The translations under genes were made by a program, and so were the position numbers. The notes under the pieces were generated by a model. The model was not told where the DNA came from. It did not search any database and saw nothing but the letters and a program-made list of their open reading frames with translations. Shown in pieces: positions 62,584 to 64,000 of a DNA stretch of 64,000 bases; position 1 is the first letter of the stretch; each line of letters begins with the position of its first letter. Source of the stretch: Diabrotica undecimpunctata (taxonomy: Eukaryota; Arthropoda; Insecta; Coleoptera; Chrysomelidae); contig NC_092805.1 in assembly GCF_040954645.1 (NCBI RefSeq), positions 14,898,741-14,962,740 on the forward strand. Reading direction: 5' to 3'.

Positions 62584-64000
62584 TTGGCCCTCTCTAAGAT
62601 CTCTTGCGCTCATCGCCTTCTGACTAACATTGTCCTGTTTCAAAAACAAATGGAATACCAAAAACAGCTAAGCACAAGACTAAAATCAATAGAGACACTG
62701 AAACAAATGAATATAAACCGACTAGCCAATAAAATAAAAGTAACTATAACAACATCGGTTAAGAAAATAAACACGAAAACAGCCAAAATATCTAAACTCC
62801 AACCTAATACAATTAAACTACTCCAAGAAAGACATAACAAAACAGATCGAACTTCGGACAGCTTCAAAAGTTTAAACAAAAACGTAAAGAAAGAAATTAG
62901 GAACGATCATAGAAACTATACTAACAATCTAATAAAAGATATAATACAAGATAACTGCAATATGAAAGTATTGAAAGCAAAAAACTCGAGCGACATATCA
63001 AAAATCATAGAAATAAAAAATGAGAAAAACGTCACCGTCCGATACAGAAAGGAAATAAGCGAGACCATTGAAAAATTCTACACTAAATTATACTCGGTAA
63101 ATACACAACCACAACAACGACGTACTGAACGAACAATAATTAACACCGGCTCAGAAGAAATACCGGACATAACCGACTATGAAATAAGAATGGCCCTAAA
63201 TCAACTAAAAACGAATAAATGTCCGGGAGAGGATAAAATTGCAGTTGAAATGTTGAAAATTGGTGGCAGAAAAATGGAACAGGTATTAAATATTTTATTT
63301 AATAAAGTAATTGATGAAGGAAAGATTTCTCAAGAATGGTACAACTCCGAAGTCATTCTACTATTGAAGAAAGGAGACAAAGCAAACATCGAGAATTACC
63401 GACCAATATCCTTGCTATGTATAAATTATACATCTGTATAAATTATTAACTAAAATCATAACCAACCGCCTCTAACACATAAGCTCGATTTCTATCAACC
63501 TATCAAGCAGGCTGATAGAAAAATGCACCGAGTATAGTGTTCCAATTCATATGGCGTTCGTCGATTTCCATAAAGCATTCGATTCCATCAAATTATGGGC
63601 AGTGCTTGAATCTCTATAAAATGCACGTATAGATTCAAGATACACTAACATAATTAAAAACATATATGAAAATGCCACCATGCAGATAAAGCTGGACGAA
63701 ATCACAAAAACTAATCTCATAAGAATACAACGGGGAGTAAGACAAGGAGACACCATCTCTCCCAAACTATTTACCCTTGCTCTAGGAGACATTTTTATGA
63801 AACTAGAATGGAACAACAAGGGTATCAACGTCGACGGATCATACTTAAACCACTTTAGATTCGCAGGTGACATAGCTTTAATAGCCGATAATATCCAGGA
63901 ACTAAATGATATGTTACAATTGAATGCAGTTTCAGGAGCGGTAGGCTTAAAAATGAACTACAAAAAAAAAAAACAAAAATACTGAGCCGAGACCAGACAA
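62584..64000 (+). pseudogene. RTE-like LINE reverse transcriptase, runs off the window
   Basis: The linker is long and Lys/Asn-rich (KVTITTSVKKINTKTAKISK, KSSDISKIIEIKNEK). RT blocks follow: NKCPGEDKIAVEMLKIGG, WYNSEVILLLKKGDKANIEN and YRPISLLC. A stop comes near 63440, and the GFR block is partly deleted. It continues HMAFVDFHKAFDSIKLW, RGVRQGDTISPKLFTLAL, HFRFAGDIALIADN (Gly in place of the first Asp of FADD) and VGLKMNYKKKK. A slippage-prone A run and a stop follow at 63985. The altered active-site box and the stops make it inactive. No endonuclease was recognised upstream. Confidence 0.8.

Overview
The window is eukaryotic nuclear DNA, almost certainly from an insect with a large, AT-rich, transposon-loaded genome. 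The transposon families and the intron style fit a beetle such as a chrysomelid, but the order is not proven by the sequence. Only one clear host gene is present: the first two coding exons of a Rab-like protein 6 (RABL6) gene on the minus strand (9440-11787). Nearly everything else that can be recognised is transposable elements (TEs), from intact to badly decayed, many inserted into one another.

Layout. 0.4-1.6 kb: decayed DD82E-type Tc1/mariner-superfamily transposase. 2.4-2.8 kb: a 415-bp repeat. 3.0-5.2 kb: an apparently intact Sola-like DNA transposon with terminal inverted repeats (TIRs) and a 4-bp target-site duplication (TSD). 5.5-8.8 kb: an RTE-like LINE broken by an antisense LINE tail and by a second copy of the 415-bp repeat, which sits between two near-identical 0.88-kb LINE segments. 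9.4-11.8 kb: RABL6. 13.2-17.2 kb: two LINEs facing each other 3' to 3'. 17.4-20.0 kb: an intact DD82E element. 20.8-31.9 kb: LINEs, a piggyBac, a mariner-like remnant, a TTA-flanked MITE, and a Jockey-like LINE split by an RTE-like fragment. 34.6-36.4 kb: another DD82E pseudogene and a TTAA-flanked fold-back MITE. 37.8-46.7 kb: a nest in which a Ty3/Gypsy element with both LTRs lies inside a LINE, which lies inside a DD82E transposase; each insertion is marked by a TSD. 46.8-52.2 kb: two more LINEs and an unrecognised CA-rich reading frame. 55.1-61.0 kb: a second nest (DD82E pseudogene holding a piggyBac remnant, which holds a 40-bp-TIR element; the same DD82E copy also holds a MULE). 61.1-64 kb: LINE fragments, the last running off the window.

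The most unusual object is the Ty3/Gypsy element at 38443-44748. Its LTRs appear identical and its ORFs are open. Gag starts with a SAP domain and an 11-residue-repeat coiled coil. Behind the integrase, Pol carries an extra tail that reads as a TARG1/OARD1-like macrodomain (an ADP-ribose-binding fold) followed by a CCCH zinc finger. Next in interest are the intact DD82E and Sola-like transposons and the two nests, whose TSDs give the relative order of insertion.

No rRNA, true tRNA, CRISPR or prokaryotic features were seen. Clade names for the LINEs (RTE-like, Jockey-like) and for the Sola-like element come from motif memory and are tentative; insertion boundaries supported by TSDs were read directly.
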